Below, piece by piece: positions 18,964 through 27,162 of a stretch of 64,000 nt of DNA. How positions within the stretch are numbered: position 1 is the stretch's first letter; each line of letters starts with the position of its first letter. Source of the DNA: Sphingomonas sp. BK345 (lineage in GTDB: Bacteria; Pseudomonadota; Alphaproteobacteria; Sphingomonadales; Sphingomonadaceae); contig NZ_JACHZX010000006.1 of assembly GCF_014193845.1 (NCBI RefSeq), positions 1-64,000 of the forward strand. The letters run 5' to 3'. The notes beneath the pieces were generated by a model. That model searched no databases, had not been told where the DNA came from, and was given only the letters and a program-made list of their open reading frames with translations. The position numbers and the translations under genes were made by a program.

Positions 18964-19997
18964 GCCGCGCGCCGCCCGGCGGGGATCGCTGCCAGCTCGA
19001 CCTCGGCGATCCCCAACGACACCCGCCGCATCCCTCCCGGCGGTGTCGGCACGACCCGCATGGCGAACGACTCTGCGTTGGGACAGTCGCGGGCGACGCC
19101 GACGAGATGGTCGATGGTCAGTTCGACGGCCACTGCCAGGCTAGCGAAGTCGGCCTTAGCAAAGGCCAGACGTGCGACCCCGTGACCGCGGTACTGCCAA
19201 GCGGCGTCGCGAGGATCGGCTACGTCGATCGCCTCTCCATCGCGATCGAGCGTGCGAAGCGTGCCGGCTAATCCATGCGCGACGCGGCCGAGGCGGCGGT
19301 CTGAGGTGTGCACGACACACGTCGCATCGCGCCGCACGCGCAGGCCCGCACGCGCCGCGTCGTCAACCAATCGTCCATCCTCTCCGTTCGCCAGCGGCTG
19401 GAAGCCGCCGAGGCTGCGGTAGCTGGCGACACGCAGCCCAAGGTTCGCGCCGCTTGCGTAATGATGCGCTGGCTTGCCCTCCCAATCAACCGGATCGAGT
19501 GAGCGTCGCAGCGCGTGAAGCGCGTCGTAATAGGCCTCCAGGCGGTCCAGCAACGGGTTCGACTGAGTGACGGTCCGCACCACCTTTCCAGCCACTACAT
19601 CAGCCTGGCGCAAGCCCGCTACCATCGCCTGCAACCAGTCGCGTGATGGGATACTGTCCGCGTCCGTCGTGAGCAGTACGCCGTCACCGTCCAGGCTGCG
19701 ATCGCCCAGCATCATGGCACGGTGCCGTGCGCGGCCCGCGTTTGCGTCGGATGCTGCCACCTCCTCGACGATCACCGGCATCGAGGCGTTGGCGGCATGG
19801 TCGCGTACTAAAGCGAGACTTGCGTCATCGCAGCTATCGAGCAGCAGGCAGAGCCTAGGAGCAATGCCCGTTCGCTCCAGCCGCTCCACAGCGGCAAAAA
19901 GCTGCGGAAGCACCGCAGCTTCGTTGCGGACGGGCACGCAGATGGCGAGCGGAAGCGCCTTTGCACGCGAAGCCGACGTAGGATTGATCTCGCTCAC
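18960..19997 (-). CDS. Family 2 glycosyltransferase
   Basis: A 345-residue GT-A fold transferase and first gene of the four-gene operon. The nucleotide-sugar domain begins at LAICVPVRNEAAVLPQLF (residues about 17-34); LTTDADSIPSRDWL near residue 113 carries the DXD-type metal site, and the acceptor region has GANLGLRV and NGEDGRLVDDAARAG (an ED-containing block). It lacks obvious membrane segments, so it should be cytosolic. Together with the downstream deacetylase and NodS-like methyltransferase it recalls the NodC-NodB-NodS logic of modified amino-sugar synthesis, though it is not itself recognisably NodC. Confidence 0.85.
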   Translation of the reverse strand: MSEINPTSASRAKALPLAICVPVRNEAAVLPQLFAAVERLERTGIAPRLCLLLDSCDDASLALVRDHAANASMPVIVEEVAASDANAGRARHRAMMLGDRSLDGDGVLLTTDADSIPSRDWLQAMVAGLRQADVVAGKVVRTVTQSNPLLDRLEAYYDALHALRRSLDPVDWEGKPAHHYASGANLGLRVASYRSLGGFQPLANGEDGRLVDDAARAGLRVRRDATCVVHTSDRRLGRVAHGLAGTLRTLDRDGEAIDVADPRDAAWQYRGHGVARLAFAKADFASLAVAVELTIDHLVGVARDCPNAESFAMRVVPTPPGGMRRVSLGIAEVELAAIPAGRRAA

Positions 19998-20378
19998 TTA
20001 CCTGAATTAGCGGGATCGCGGACGCGTTACGTTGATCTTGATCAGGTTGGAAAGCCCCCTTGCCGCGGCGGGCAGCAGAAGGAGGTCTGCGCACGACCCG
20101 TTTGCAAGCGGACCAAGTCTGAATGAATGGGGTGGATGGCCCCCGCTCACGGGATCGAGGTGCCAAAGTGCGAAGGCTGTCAGGCATTCGCGAGCATATG
20201 GAAGCCACTCATTATGGAGATTAGCACGATCGATCTTGATCTGGCCAAAGAACGATTTGGCGATACGTGCTCGGCGACAATCAGCTTCGCGAGCGACCAG
20301 CCCGCCCACTTAGGTGACATAAGAAGTGTTGGTCACCTTGGAAGATCTAAGGATTTTGCCTTTTGGCCGTTTGCCTAC
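19998..20378. other. Upstream region of the glycosyltransferase operon
   Basis: About 380 bases without a gene I can support. A minus-strand frame (20007-20309) contains a plausible-looking stretch (NEWLPYARECLTAFALWH) but has no ribosome binding site and an odd composition. The promoter of the four-gene operon must lie here or just inside. Confidence 0.4.
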
Positions 20379-20588
20379 CTATTTGGCGGCGAATTCGCCA
20401 GCAACCGCACCATGATGCTGCTTTGCGAAAGCTCGCGCAGCGTGAGCGCTCTCAAAGGTCTCCGGCTGAAGCGCCGACATGACGATCGGATAATGCTGGG
20501 AGTTGTATCGAACCTGCCGCAGCGTAAGCCGAAATGCACCTTCGTCATCTTTGGCGATCAGAAATGGCTTGGGAATGCTTCTCGACAT
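20379..20588 (-). CDS. Small conserved-type hypothetical protein
   Basis: A 69-residue protein starting MSRSIPKPFLIAKDDEG, then FRLTLRQVRYNSQHYPIVM and a C-terminal helix ESAHAARAFAKQHHG. The ATG at 20588 is preceded by TGGAGG at good spacing, which decides the start against the longer frame. I do not recognise a named domain; such short soluble proteins are frequent beside cold-shock genes in sphingomonads. It lies about 100 bases downstream of the cold-shock gene on the same strand, with a hairpin between. Confidence 0.65.
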   Translation of the reverse strand: MSRSIPKPFLIAKDDEGAFRLTLRQVRYNSQHYPIVMSALQPETFESAHAARAFAKQHHGAVAGEFAAK

Positions 20589-20658
20589 GACTCGTGCCTC
20601 CAGGTGGTCGGGTGGATACAGAAATTGCAGACTGAAGCGTCTCACACGCACTCAGGTA

Positions 20659-20676
20659 GCCGGGCTGTCGCCCGGC
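20659..20676 (-). terminator. Hairpin after the cold-shock gene
   Basis: A perfect inverted repeat of GCCGGGC and GCCCGGC with a 4-base loop lies 11 bases beyond the cold-shock stop codon. There is no T-run, so it may act as a weak terminator or a 3' stabiliser. Confidence 0.45.
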
Positions 20677-20686
20677 CACGAGCTTT

Positions 20687-20893
20687 CTAGGCACCCTGCA
20701 GGTTCACCGCTGAGGCCTTACCCCGTCGATCAGTCTCAAGTTCGTAACTGACCCGCTGATCCTTGTTGAGCGTCGGCATGCCTGCACGCTCGACAGCCGA
20801 GATATGAACAAAGGCATCGTCGCCGCCACTCTCTGGCGCGATAAATCCATAGCCCTTGTCGTTGTTAAAGAATTTGACCGTTCCGATGATCAT
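20687..20893 (-). CDS. CspA-family cold-shock protein
   Basis: A 68-residue nucleic-acid-binding OB-fold protein. RNP1-like GYGFIAPE (residues about 14-21) and RNP2-like DAFVHIS (about 27-33) are both present, with the usual start GTVKFFNNDKG. It would bind single-stranded RNA or DNA and melt RNA structure during cold or stationary-phase stress. The ATG at 20893 with AGGA upstream gives the standard family length; the frame extends upstream without resembling the family. About 380 gene-free bases precede it, leaving room for the long 5' leader often seen in this family. Confidence 0.93.
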   Translation of the reverse strand: MIIGTVKFFNNDKGYGFIAPESGGDDAFVHISAVERAGMPTLNKDQRVSYELETDRRGKASAVNLQGA

Positions 20894-21205
20894 AGCGATG
20901 TCCTGCCCAATCGTTGACGGGCCTGCGCCAAGAGCGGCACATCCCGGCCTCAGTAATGCTAGAAAGGGACAAGGAGGCGACAACGTCAGCTCGCATATCC
21001 GTCACACGCGACGTCAGCCATTTTGATATAAGCTTTTCATCATAGAATGGAAGCGGGAATTGGCTCTTCACCCTACGTATTTATATACGCCCAGACCTCA
21101 CGGCAGAGACCTAGATCTAGCCGCTAGTATTTCTGACGGCGTCGCAGGCGTTTACATCGTGCAAACCCTTGTGGAAAGCACGCCAAATCGCCATATAACG
21201 CTGAT

Positions 21206-21234
21206 CGGTGGTACGTATTCGGTAAGCACCACCG
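21206..21234. promoter_or_regulatory. Inverted repeat upstream of small gene
   Basis: CGGTGGT and ACCACCG, 7 bases each, are separated by 15 bases and end about 40 bases upstream of the ATG at 21277. The spacing fits a dimeric-regulator operator; no regulator is identified. Confidence 0.3.
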
Positions 21235-21276
21235 GCTGAGAGTCGCAGCGCTCCCGCTTACGTGTGGAGAATAGCG

Positions 21277-21531
21277 ATGGATCTCATCGAACTGCACCGA
21301 CGCCAGCAGATCTCAGTCGGCATGGCCGCAGCTGCCGTCACCCCGGAGGCACGATCGTCGCATAGCCGACTTGCCTCGGGCTATGCCGCTCGCATCAAGA
21401 ATTATGATGCGAGCGCTGAAGAGCGTTTTTCGGCCATACGGGCGAACGAGCACGTGGCAAGTTTGCGTGCTGATCATGCCGGTAAGCTTATCGCCAATGA
21501 AAATGCGGCCGGGGCGTCGCCTACAGCGTGA
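21277..21531 (+). CDS. Small hypothetical protein
   Basis: An 84-residue hydrophilic protein starting MDLIELHRRQQISVGMAAAA, with predicted helices throughout (SRLASGYAARIKNYDASAEERF). GTGGAGA lies upstream of the ATG at 21277, so this start is preferred over one five codons earlier. I know no named domain; the compact charged-helix layout is like the small stress-associated proteins of sphingomonads. The next small gene follows 84 bases downstream on the same strand. Confidence 0.6.
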   Translation: MDLIELHRRQQISVGMAAAAVTPEARSSHSRLASGYAARIKNYDASAEERFSAIRANEHVASLRADHAGKLIANENAAGASPTA

Positions 21532-21615
21532 GGCCGTTTTATCCGTTGCGGCGGACACGTAGGTCCCTCGGGATAACAATCCGCCGCACACGATAGCAGC
21601 AGGAGGTAAGGGCCG

Positions 21616-21945
21616 GTGCTGGGTCAATTGACAGTCATGGCCTACGGCGGCCCGGCCGCCGGCACACTGGTGTCGCTGGATGAAGGAGCCGTTCGCCATG
21701 TCGTCTACGACGAGCGCATCACGGCCCCCTTCGTCGCTCCTCACCACCAGGCGCCTGCCATGTCACAATTTCCGTACGTGCTCGTACATACATCCGATGG
21801 CATCAGCGCGCTCGTTCCAGAACGCGACAACGATTTGCTGCTGGCGTTCCAGCAGAATGCCGCCAGTCTTGGCGCGAGAGAGAGCGACGTACTCTCGGTC
21901 GAGGTACATAGTCGAGGCCTTGATTTCTCAGGCGCTGCCTACTGA
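21616..21945 (+). CDS. Small hypothetical protein
   Basis: A 109-residue protein from a GTG start with AGGAGG nine bases upstream, a strong ribosome binding site that supports the gene. The protein is soluble with alternating strands (FPYVLVHTSDGISALVPE) and a helix (DLLLAFQQNAASLGA). No motif is recognised. It follows another small hypothetical gene in the same direction and may share its transcript. Confidence 0.6.
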   Translation: MLGQLTVMAYGGPAAGTLVSLDEGAVRHVVYDERITAPFVAPHHQAPAMSQFPYVLVHTSDGISALVPERDNDLLLAFQQNAASLGARESDVLSVEVHSRGLDFSGAAY

Positions 21946-22025
21946 AATAGATCGACCGCTTCTCGCCGGTGCAGACATAGAGTCTATTGTGGTCGCCGCT
22001 CTCGAATACAATAAATAGAAGTCCG

Positions 22026-22058
22026 AAAAAAAACGACGGCTCTGCCACGCTTGTGGCA
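22026..22058 (-). terminator. Hairpin and T-run on the minus strand
   Basis: A perfect 6-base hairpin (TGCCAC/GTGGCA, loop of 4) is followed, nine bases on, by eight T residues when read on the minus strand. It lies about 220 bases past the transglutaminase stop. The gap between stem and T-run makes it a weak candidate. Confidence 0.35.
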
Positions 22059-22275
22059 CGAGCGCTCACAAACTTTTTTGCCCTTGCGTTCTTCGTCTTG
22101 CGGTTGCCACCTCTACCTACCTCGCCCATGACGCCTTGAGTAGTCGACGGGAACCTACCAGACGAAGTGCAGGTGGATTTCCTGCCGGAGTGACCATGCC
22201 GAGCGCTCGTGCGTTGCTCGTTCAGCCGATTCCTGTTCCTCTTTACACACTGAGCAACGTCAATCCCGCTTTCGT

Positions 22276-23133
22276 TCATGCACTGGCCTTCACGGAAACG
22301 CTCGCCTCCATGCTGACGAAATCGTCGGCATCACCTAGAAAGCCGCCGACCACGGGCAGCACCGCTTCGCTGGTCACGCCGAACGCGGTCGCGACCAGCC
22401 CGGCGCTGCCCATCCGACGCTGGGTAGGATCGAAGGCGATCCAGCCCGCCCCTGGAAGGAAGACTTCGCACCATGCATGGGTCGCGCCGACGTCGCCGGC
22501 CGAGCTTCCGGGATCGAACAGGTAGCCCGACGCTGCCCGTGCCGCGAAGCCCAGCCGCCGCGCCGCCCACAGGAACAGCGCCGCCAGGTCGCGACACGAA
22601 CCGCTGCGCAACGCAAGGGTGAGCGACGGCGGCTGGGTGCCTTCCTCGTCGCGGGTACGATACGCGATAGCGATGCCGACAGCCTCGTTGAGCGCGTTCA
22701 GCAGCATCAGCGTGTCGTCGGGCGCGGTCGCGCGAAAGCCGGCGAGCCATGCTGCCGCCGCAGGATTGCCTCCTGCCCCCGGATCGAGCAGCCCGGCGCC
22801 GAACAGCGCCAGATCGCCCGATGCGTATGCGAATGGATGACGAAACGCGGACGGGTCGAGCCGGAAGATCGGATAGGGGTCAGCGGCATGGAGCACCTCG
22901 TGCTCAGCGAGGATCGTCAGCGCCGGTGCGGCATCGGCGATCGGCGCCAGCGCGACCGTATTGCCGGCAGCGTCCTCGCTCCAGACCAGTTCAGACCCGG
23001 GGTCGATCGTCACGGTCGAAGAGATCGTAGTGACGTCGCGGCCCGACCTCGGGGTGATCAGCAGGCGATGATCGAGGAAGTGGACCGATCGGGCATAGCG
23101 GTAGATGGTGACATGCCGGATCCGCAGCCTCAC
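22276..23133 (-). CDS. Transglutaminase-like cysteine protease-fold protein
   Basis: A 285-residue protein of the bacterial transglutaminase-like family: an N-terminal beta domain (residues 1-100, beginning RIRHVTIYRYARSVHFLDHR) and a papain-fold core with the full triad Cys180 in SGSCRDLA, His219 in THAWCEV and Asp235 in FDPT. The family includes peptidases and cross-linking enzymes; the substrate is unknown. The GTG at 23133 overlaps the stop of the upstream esterase gene (GTGA), fixing the start and implying coupling. Residues about 16-43 have a near-identical DNA copy at 27482-27565. Confidence 0.85.
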   Translation of the reverse strand: MRLRIRHVTIYRYARSVHFLDHRLLITPRSGRDVTTISSTVTIDPGSELVWSEDAAGNTVALAPIADAAPALTILAEHEVLHAADPYPIFRLDPSAFRHPFAYASGDLALFGAGLLDPGAGGNPAAAAWLAGFRATAPDDTLMLLNALNEAVGIAIAYRTRDEEGTQPPSLTLALRSGSCRDLAALFLWAARRLGFAARAASGYLFDPGSSAGDVGATHAWCEVFLPGAGWIAFDPTQRRMGSAGLVATAFGVTSEAVLPVVGGFLGDADDFVSMEASVSVKASA

Positions 23134-24197
23134 CGCCTGATCAGCCCGGCGGCGAGCAGCGCGTCGTTGATGGTCGCCGCCGGGTCGAAGCGCGCGGGCG
23201 ACGCGGGCGCGGTGACGGGCGTCTTCATCGGTCGGGTCGGCGCAGTCGCTGGAACGATGCCCCACGCGGCCGCGATGCGGTAGGTGGACGAGATGCCAGC
23301 GTCGAGCATGTGCGGCCCGGGCGTGCCACACGCCTCGTCACCGCGGGTCGCTAGCGGCGTGCCATGTCCCATGCCGACGACCACATACTCCTCGACGACC
23401 ATGCGGCCGGCGGCGTCGTGCCAGGCCCGGTAGACGCATCCCCCCACCTGCTTGGTCGCGTCAGGTTCGCCGACACCGTGGAGCTCAAGCCACTGCTCGA
23501 CAATCATCGCGGCGTTGACCACGTCGACCGTCGTGTCGCTGCTGCCGTGCCAGACCGACACGGCCGGCCATGGTCCGCGATGCGACGACGCCGCCCGTAC
23601 CCGGTTGGCGAGATTTGCGCGATCATGGCCGCGGCCACGCATCCGCTCCAGCGCCTCGGGCACGCCGCATGCGATGCCGAACGGCAGCCCGGCGATGATC
23701 GCTCCGCCGGCGAAAAGCTCGGGATGGCAGGCCAGCATCGCCGAGGTCATCGCCCCGCCTGCCGACAGGCCCGTGACGAACACTCGCGCGGGGTCGAGCC
23801 GGTGGCGCTCGACCGCGGCAACGACCATCTCGCGGATCGACTCGACCTCGCCGCTACCGCGCCGCGTGTCCGCGGGCGAAAACCAGTTGAAGCAGAGGTT
23901 AGGATTGTTCGCCCGCTGCTGCTCCGGAAACAACACCGCGAAGCCAGATTGATCGGCGAGCTCGGACCAGCCCGAGCCGTGATCGTAGCTTGCGGCAGTC
24001 TGCGTGCAGCCGTGAAGCACGACGACCAGCGGCGAGCCGGCTGGGAGTCCGGGTGGCACGTGCAGCAGCGCGCGCAAAGCGCCGGGATTGCTGCCGCTAC
24101 TCTCCACCGGCGCTAGATCCCTACGCGATCCGCCGGCACGAACCATCGGCAGCAACGGCTTCTTCAAGCGGGCGATCGTGTCGGAAATCGAGCGCAT
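23130..24197 (-). CDS. PHB depolymerase-family esterase
   Basis: A 355-residue alpha/beta hydrolase of the LpqC/PHB depolymerase family, which includes feruloyl and acetylxylan esterases as well as polyhydroxyalkanoate depolymerases. The oxyanion region is LVVVLHGCTQTAASYD (near 57-72), the nucleophile Ser145 sits in GLSAGGAM, the acid is probably in HGSSDTTV, and the His lies in GMGHGTPL. No clear signal peptide is seen. It heads a two-gene operon with the transglutaminase-like protein, with GTGA overlap. Whether the substrate is stored polyester or a plant ester cannot be told from sequence. Confidence 0.85.
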   Translation of the reverse strand: MRSISDTIARLKKPLLPMVRAGGSRRDLAPVESSGSNPGALRALLHVPPGLPAGSPLVVVLHGCTQTAASYDHGSGWSELADQSGFAVLFPEQQRANNPNLCFNWFSPADTRRGSGEVESIREMVVAAVERHRLDPARVFVTGLSAGGAMTSAMLACHPELFAGGAIIAGLPFGIACGVPEALERMRGRGHDRANLANRVRAASSHRGPWPAVSVWHGSSDTTVDVVNAAMIVEQWLELHGVGEPDATKQVGGCVYRAWHDAAGRMVVEEYVVVGMGHGTPLATRGDEACGTPGPHMLDAGISSTYRIAAAWGIVPATAPTRPMKTPVTAPASPARFDPAATINDALLAAGLIRR

Positions 24198-24669
24198 ACC
24201 ATGCTCCTAGCCGGCAGTTAGGAGCGACAGACCTGCGATGCGACTGCCGCACACGCGATCATTGTGCGTTGCAGCATAGATGGGGTGTCCGCGATAGTCC
24301 TGCAAGAGGAATGACAGATGGTGCCGGCGCAGCGCGTCCGTACGAGCGGCTTCATCGCCGCCAGCTGAGGGCCGCGGCGACCATAACGAAGCGGCGCTCT
24401 CGCTCTGTCAGATGCGGCGCTCACCTAGCCCCACGTCCCGTGCTTTCCCGTATAGGATCAAGTGCCAGTGCTTAGCGCTCATCAGGCGCCGTGATGATTC
24501 GCTCGTCCGTTCAGCTCGGAGCGCGCAAAGCTATTCGTCGCCGGTCCTGCTGCTGCCGCGAGGCGCTGCGATCGCTTGGTAGATGCATCCACCTCCTCGG
24601 GCTTTTGAACGAGCAGCGACCAGATAGCACGCGCCCCCGGCAGCTTGCTCGGCTCTCAGCGCGGCGTAC
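24198..24669. other. No supportable gene
   Basis: Frames here translate to low-complexity arginine/alanine-rich peptides. The promoter of the esterase operon should lie at the left edge. Confidence 0.45.
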
Positions 24670-24849
24670 CTACGGCTGCGGCTTTCTCGCCCCGCTTTGA
24701 GCGACGGGGTTCACGCTATCCAGCTTAGCCAATAGGTCGTCGAACACGGCGTCGTTCGGGACCGGAAACAGCCGCTTGAAGCCTTTTCCTAGGACAGCCA
24801 CGTCCTCCTCGGTCAGTAACCCAACCGCTACAATCCGCTCAGACGTCAC
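24670..24849 (-). CDS. Small hypothetical protein
   Basis: A 59-residue protein starting at GTG 24849, preceded by GGGAGAT. It begins TSERIVAVGLLTEEDVAVLG and continues KGFKRLFPVPNDAVFDDLLAKLD, a pattern I recall from short conserved sphingomonad proteins (IVxxGLLTxxDLxxLGxxFxRLWPV) of unknown role. An ATG eight codons upstream is possible but lacks a ribosome binding site. Confidence 0.6.
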   Translation of the reverse strand: MTSERIVAVGLLTEEDVAVLGKGFKRLFPVPNDAVFDDLLAKLDSVNPVAQSGARKPQP

Positions 24850-24896
24850 ACCGATCTCCCGTCGGTGTACCAACCGTCGGTTGCGGGTTCAGTGCC

Positions 24897-25313
24897 TTAG
24901 CCGACTTGTCGATTTAAGCCGCTGGTGTCCCGAAAAAAGTAGTGGTGCAGATCGGGAGAGAACCGCTCCAGTCGGCGACGCAGGCGCCAGATGGCTTCGT
25001 CTGACGGATGCTCGGGGTCGCACAACTCCATGCTCCAATAGGCGAAATCGCGCTCCGCCACCTCGCGATCGCTAATGACCACGAGGCTATGATGCCGCGG
25101 GTCTTCCATAACCCTGGCGAAGGTTGCAGCAACGCTCGTCGCAGGGCCTTCCAGCACCTGGAGGAACGAGTGACCATCAAAGAACATCACGCCAGTAATG
25201 CCATCCATGCCGTTGTTCCGCTTCGCGGAGGCGATGATTTGGTCGATGTCCACGTCCTGGCCGTCTACAGCCTGGCTATGATAGAAAATTTGGCGAAGAG
25301 GGTCGTCCTGCAC
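24897..25313 (-). CDS. BLUF-domain blue-light sensor
   Basis: A single-domain BLUF protein of about 138 residues that binds FAD and senses blue light. The key photocycle residues are present: Tyr11 in QIFYHS, Asn34 in RNNGMDGITG, Gln52 in FLQVLEG, and the Trp/Met region FAYWSMEL. About 45 residues follow the domain, with charged helices (WRLRRRLERF) typical of short BLUF proteins that act through partner proteins. The GTG at 25313 is the best start by family length, but the ribosome binding site is weak and the frame stays open upstream. A relic of a redoxin gene abuts its 5' end. Confidence 0.88.
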   Translation of the reverse strand: MQDDPLRQIFYHSQAVDGQDVDIDQIIASAKRNNGMDGITGVMFFDGHSFLQVLEGPATSVAATFARVMEDPRHHSLVVISDREVAERDFAYWSMELCDPEHPSDEAIWRLRRRLERFSPDLHHYFFRDTSGLNRQVG

Positions 25314-25531
25314 GAGGTGCTCATAGCCTCTGCATTCGTGCGCGGCAAGCGGCGGCCACCTACGGCGCCAGCGCAGTCTAGCCAGAACCATGCTAGTGCT
25401 GCGACGCCGCGGCAGAATGTCACGATCAACGGCCACCGCGAGAGCAGTTCGCACGATCTAGCGGTCGCACCGTCCGCGTTTCTGAGCTGCAACGCGGGCG
25501 CCGCATCGCCGCATCGCAGCGCTTGATCCAC
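25265..25531 (-). pseudogene. Truncated AhpC/TSA-type redoxin fragment
   Basis: The first 45 or so residues (GDAAPALQLRNADGATARS, then PLIVTFCRG) match the N-terminus of thioredoxin-fold peroxiredoxin-like proteins, in which the next block should be WCPYC. Here it reads VAALAWFWLDCAG and the frame ends without any fold-completing sequence. The last 49 bases overlap the BLUF gene in another frame. This is best read as a degraded gene cut off close to the BLUF start. Confidence 0.5.
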
Positions 25532-25804
25532 CTGCCCGGTGTCGAAGAAAGGACGCTTTCTGCTGATGCCGAGGCGAGCTCAGCTCGACACGATGCGGCG
25601 CGCGACGGAAGCGCGGACACGGCGGGACATCCGCTAATGATCTGATGCCGCGACTAATCAGGATCAACATGAGATGTCCGAGCCACTCTTCCTGCGATCT
25701 AACGCCGGGATAGAGACGCACAATTTGGGTGCCCCAAGGGTGGCCGCCAACCGCCATGAATCGCGAAGTCGCTGATCTCGTCTGACCGCGACGTCTTTGC
25801 GCGG

Positions 25805-26083
25805 CTACTTAATTTTTTTAGCTACATCAGCGATATCGCGGTTAGACAAGCCGGCATCTTCATCGCGAAGAAAGCGAACCAGCTCGTCCACTTCAGCCGG
25901 ACCGTAGCTGAGATCGAGCGCATCCATCTTGATCGACGCGGACGTGCGCTCGTCCTGCGGCATGCCCTCAACGATCGCTACGCATTCGCTCAGCGAACCC
26001 TGGAAGAGCGGCTTTGAGATGGCGTTGCCGTCGTTATCGCCGACGTAAGCAGTGGCAGGCTCGCTCAAAGGGTAGGTCGTCAT
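25805..26083 (-). CDS. Hypothetical small acidic protein
   Basis: A 92-residue protein starting MTTYPLSEPATAYVGDNDG at 26083, with GGAGA upstream. It has an acidic middle (VEGMPQDERTSASIKMDALD) and a C-terminal helix pair (VDELVRFLRDEDAGLSNRD). I know no named domain. It is divergent from another small acidic protein gene, and both may be stress-induced, but no promoter element was confirmed. Confidence 0.6.
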   Translation of the reverse strand: MTTYPLSEPATAYVGDNDGNAISKPLFQGSLSECVAIVEGMPQDERTSASIKMDALDLSYGPAEVDELVRFLRDEDAGLSNRDIADVAKKIK

Positions 26084-26245
26084 GGCAAATCTCCGTATGT
26101 TCTTAAGAAACGTTCGCGCTGAGACGTCGGGCTCAGACCGGGAGGGTCGTAATGGTGGGTCGTCCAAGAAAAATTATGGCCCAAGCAAACCGGGCCCGAC
26201 AGAGGATGTCGGCCGTTCCGTTCTCTCCATCAGGAGGATACCCGC

Positions 26246-26443
26246 ATGACACAGCAAAACGATCACGACCACGTCGAGGATGGCGGCACCAACGATCCCG
26301 GTGAGAACGGCGAAGACAGTGATATCCTTGGCAAGGAGCAGGAGGACCTTACCGCCGACGACCTCGAGGGCGACAGCCGCACGGAGGATGGCACTTCTGA
26401 CCTGCCCGACGCGGAGACCAAGTACCTCGGTGACTTCGCCTAG
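26246..26443 (+). CDS. Small, very acidic hypothetical protein
   Basis: A 65-residue protein with a perfect AGGAGG ribosome binding site. Nearly a third of the residues are Asp or Glu (for example HDHVEDGGTNDPGENGEDSD) and there are almost no hydrophobic residues, so it is probably intrinsically disordered. The shape recalls hydrophilin-like stress proteins, but no specific function can be assigned. A minus-strand frame overlapping it is a mirror artefact. Confidence 0.65.
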   Translation: MTQQNDHDHVEDGGTNDPGENGEDSDILGKEQEDLTADDLEGDSRTEDGTSDLPDAETKYLGDFA

Positions 26444-26753
26444 GCCGATCCTTCGCTCGCCAGAGGCGGCAGCTAGGATGCCGACGGCAGGGCTGCGCCG
26501 CCGAAATGGTTCAGACGCGTCGGCGCAGCCTGCCCGCCGGTTCCAAGCCGACAGTTGCGACCTACAAACCAAGGATTCAGTGTCGGCTGAGAGGAAGAGC
26601 GTTTACGCTTGTGAGTAACGTCGATGGATCCGATCCTGCGCATTAAACCTGATAAGGACATGATCAGTGGATATTGCATGCTGTTGCTTAACCTACTGGA
26701 GGCCCGATCCTTTGACAGCTGGCTTGATTGCCGTTGATCTAGAGCTTGACAAT

Positions 26754-26773
26754 CGGGCGACCAATGTCGCCCG
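26754..26773 (+). promoter_or_regulatory. Perfect hairpin just upstream of a small gene
   Basis: CGGGCGAC and GTCGCCCG form a perfect 8-base stem with a CAAT loop, ending 15 bases before the ATG at 26789, with TTGAC at 26746. It could mask the ribosome binding site in the mRNA or be a protein operator. Confidence 0.45.
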
Positions 26774-26788
26774 GGTTCGGTGGGTTCC

Positions 26789-27037
26789 ATGACAGGGGTT
26801 CGCACCACGAGAACGACAGTCACCTTCGGGTCGCCCTTCCAACTGGCAGGTTTCGAACGGCCCGAGCCTGCTGGTACGTACGACTTAGAAGTCGATGAAG
26901 AAATAATTGAGGGAAATGATCGGACCGTATATCGGCGAACCGCCACCCTCCTTATCCTACGCAGCGGCAGTACCACACGTACAATAACAGTAAACCCGGC
27001 GGACTTGGAGGCCGCGCTTGCCAGAGATTGCGAATGA
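26789..27037 (+). CDS. Small conserved-type hypothetical protein
   Basis: An 82-residue protein beginning MTGVRTTRTTVTFGSPFQLAGF and continuing AGTYDLEVDEEIIEG and YRRTATLLILR. This strand-rich layout (TVTFxxPFxLxGxxxxxPAGTYxVExDEE) recurs in short proteins of alphaproteobacteria, with unknown role. The ATG is preceded by a hairpin rather than a strong ribosome binding site. It is followed by another small gene after 125 bases. Confidence 0.65.
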   Translation: MTGVRTTRTTVTFGSPFQLAGFERPEPAGTYDLEVDEEIIEGNDRTVYRRTATLLILRSGSTTRTITVNPADLEAALARDCE

Positions 27038-27162
27038 AGAACAAGAAGACCCGGCTTGTGCAAATATCGACGTGTCAAGTATCGATCGTGACAAGCGGCT
27101 GGGCGCGAAATACCCAGCGAGCGGTTACATTGTTTTTCAATAACGCATAAGGGAAGTCGACC

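Noticed and set aside
20007-20309. A 100-codon minus-strand frame upstream of the glycosyltransferase operon
   Set aside because: Part of it looks protein-like, but it has no ribosome binding site, no motif and overlaps the probable operon promoter.
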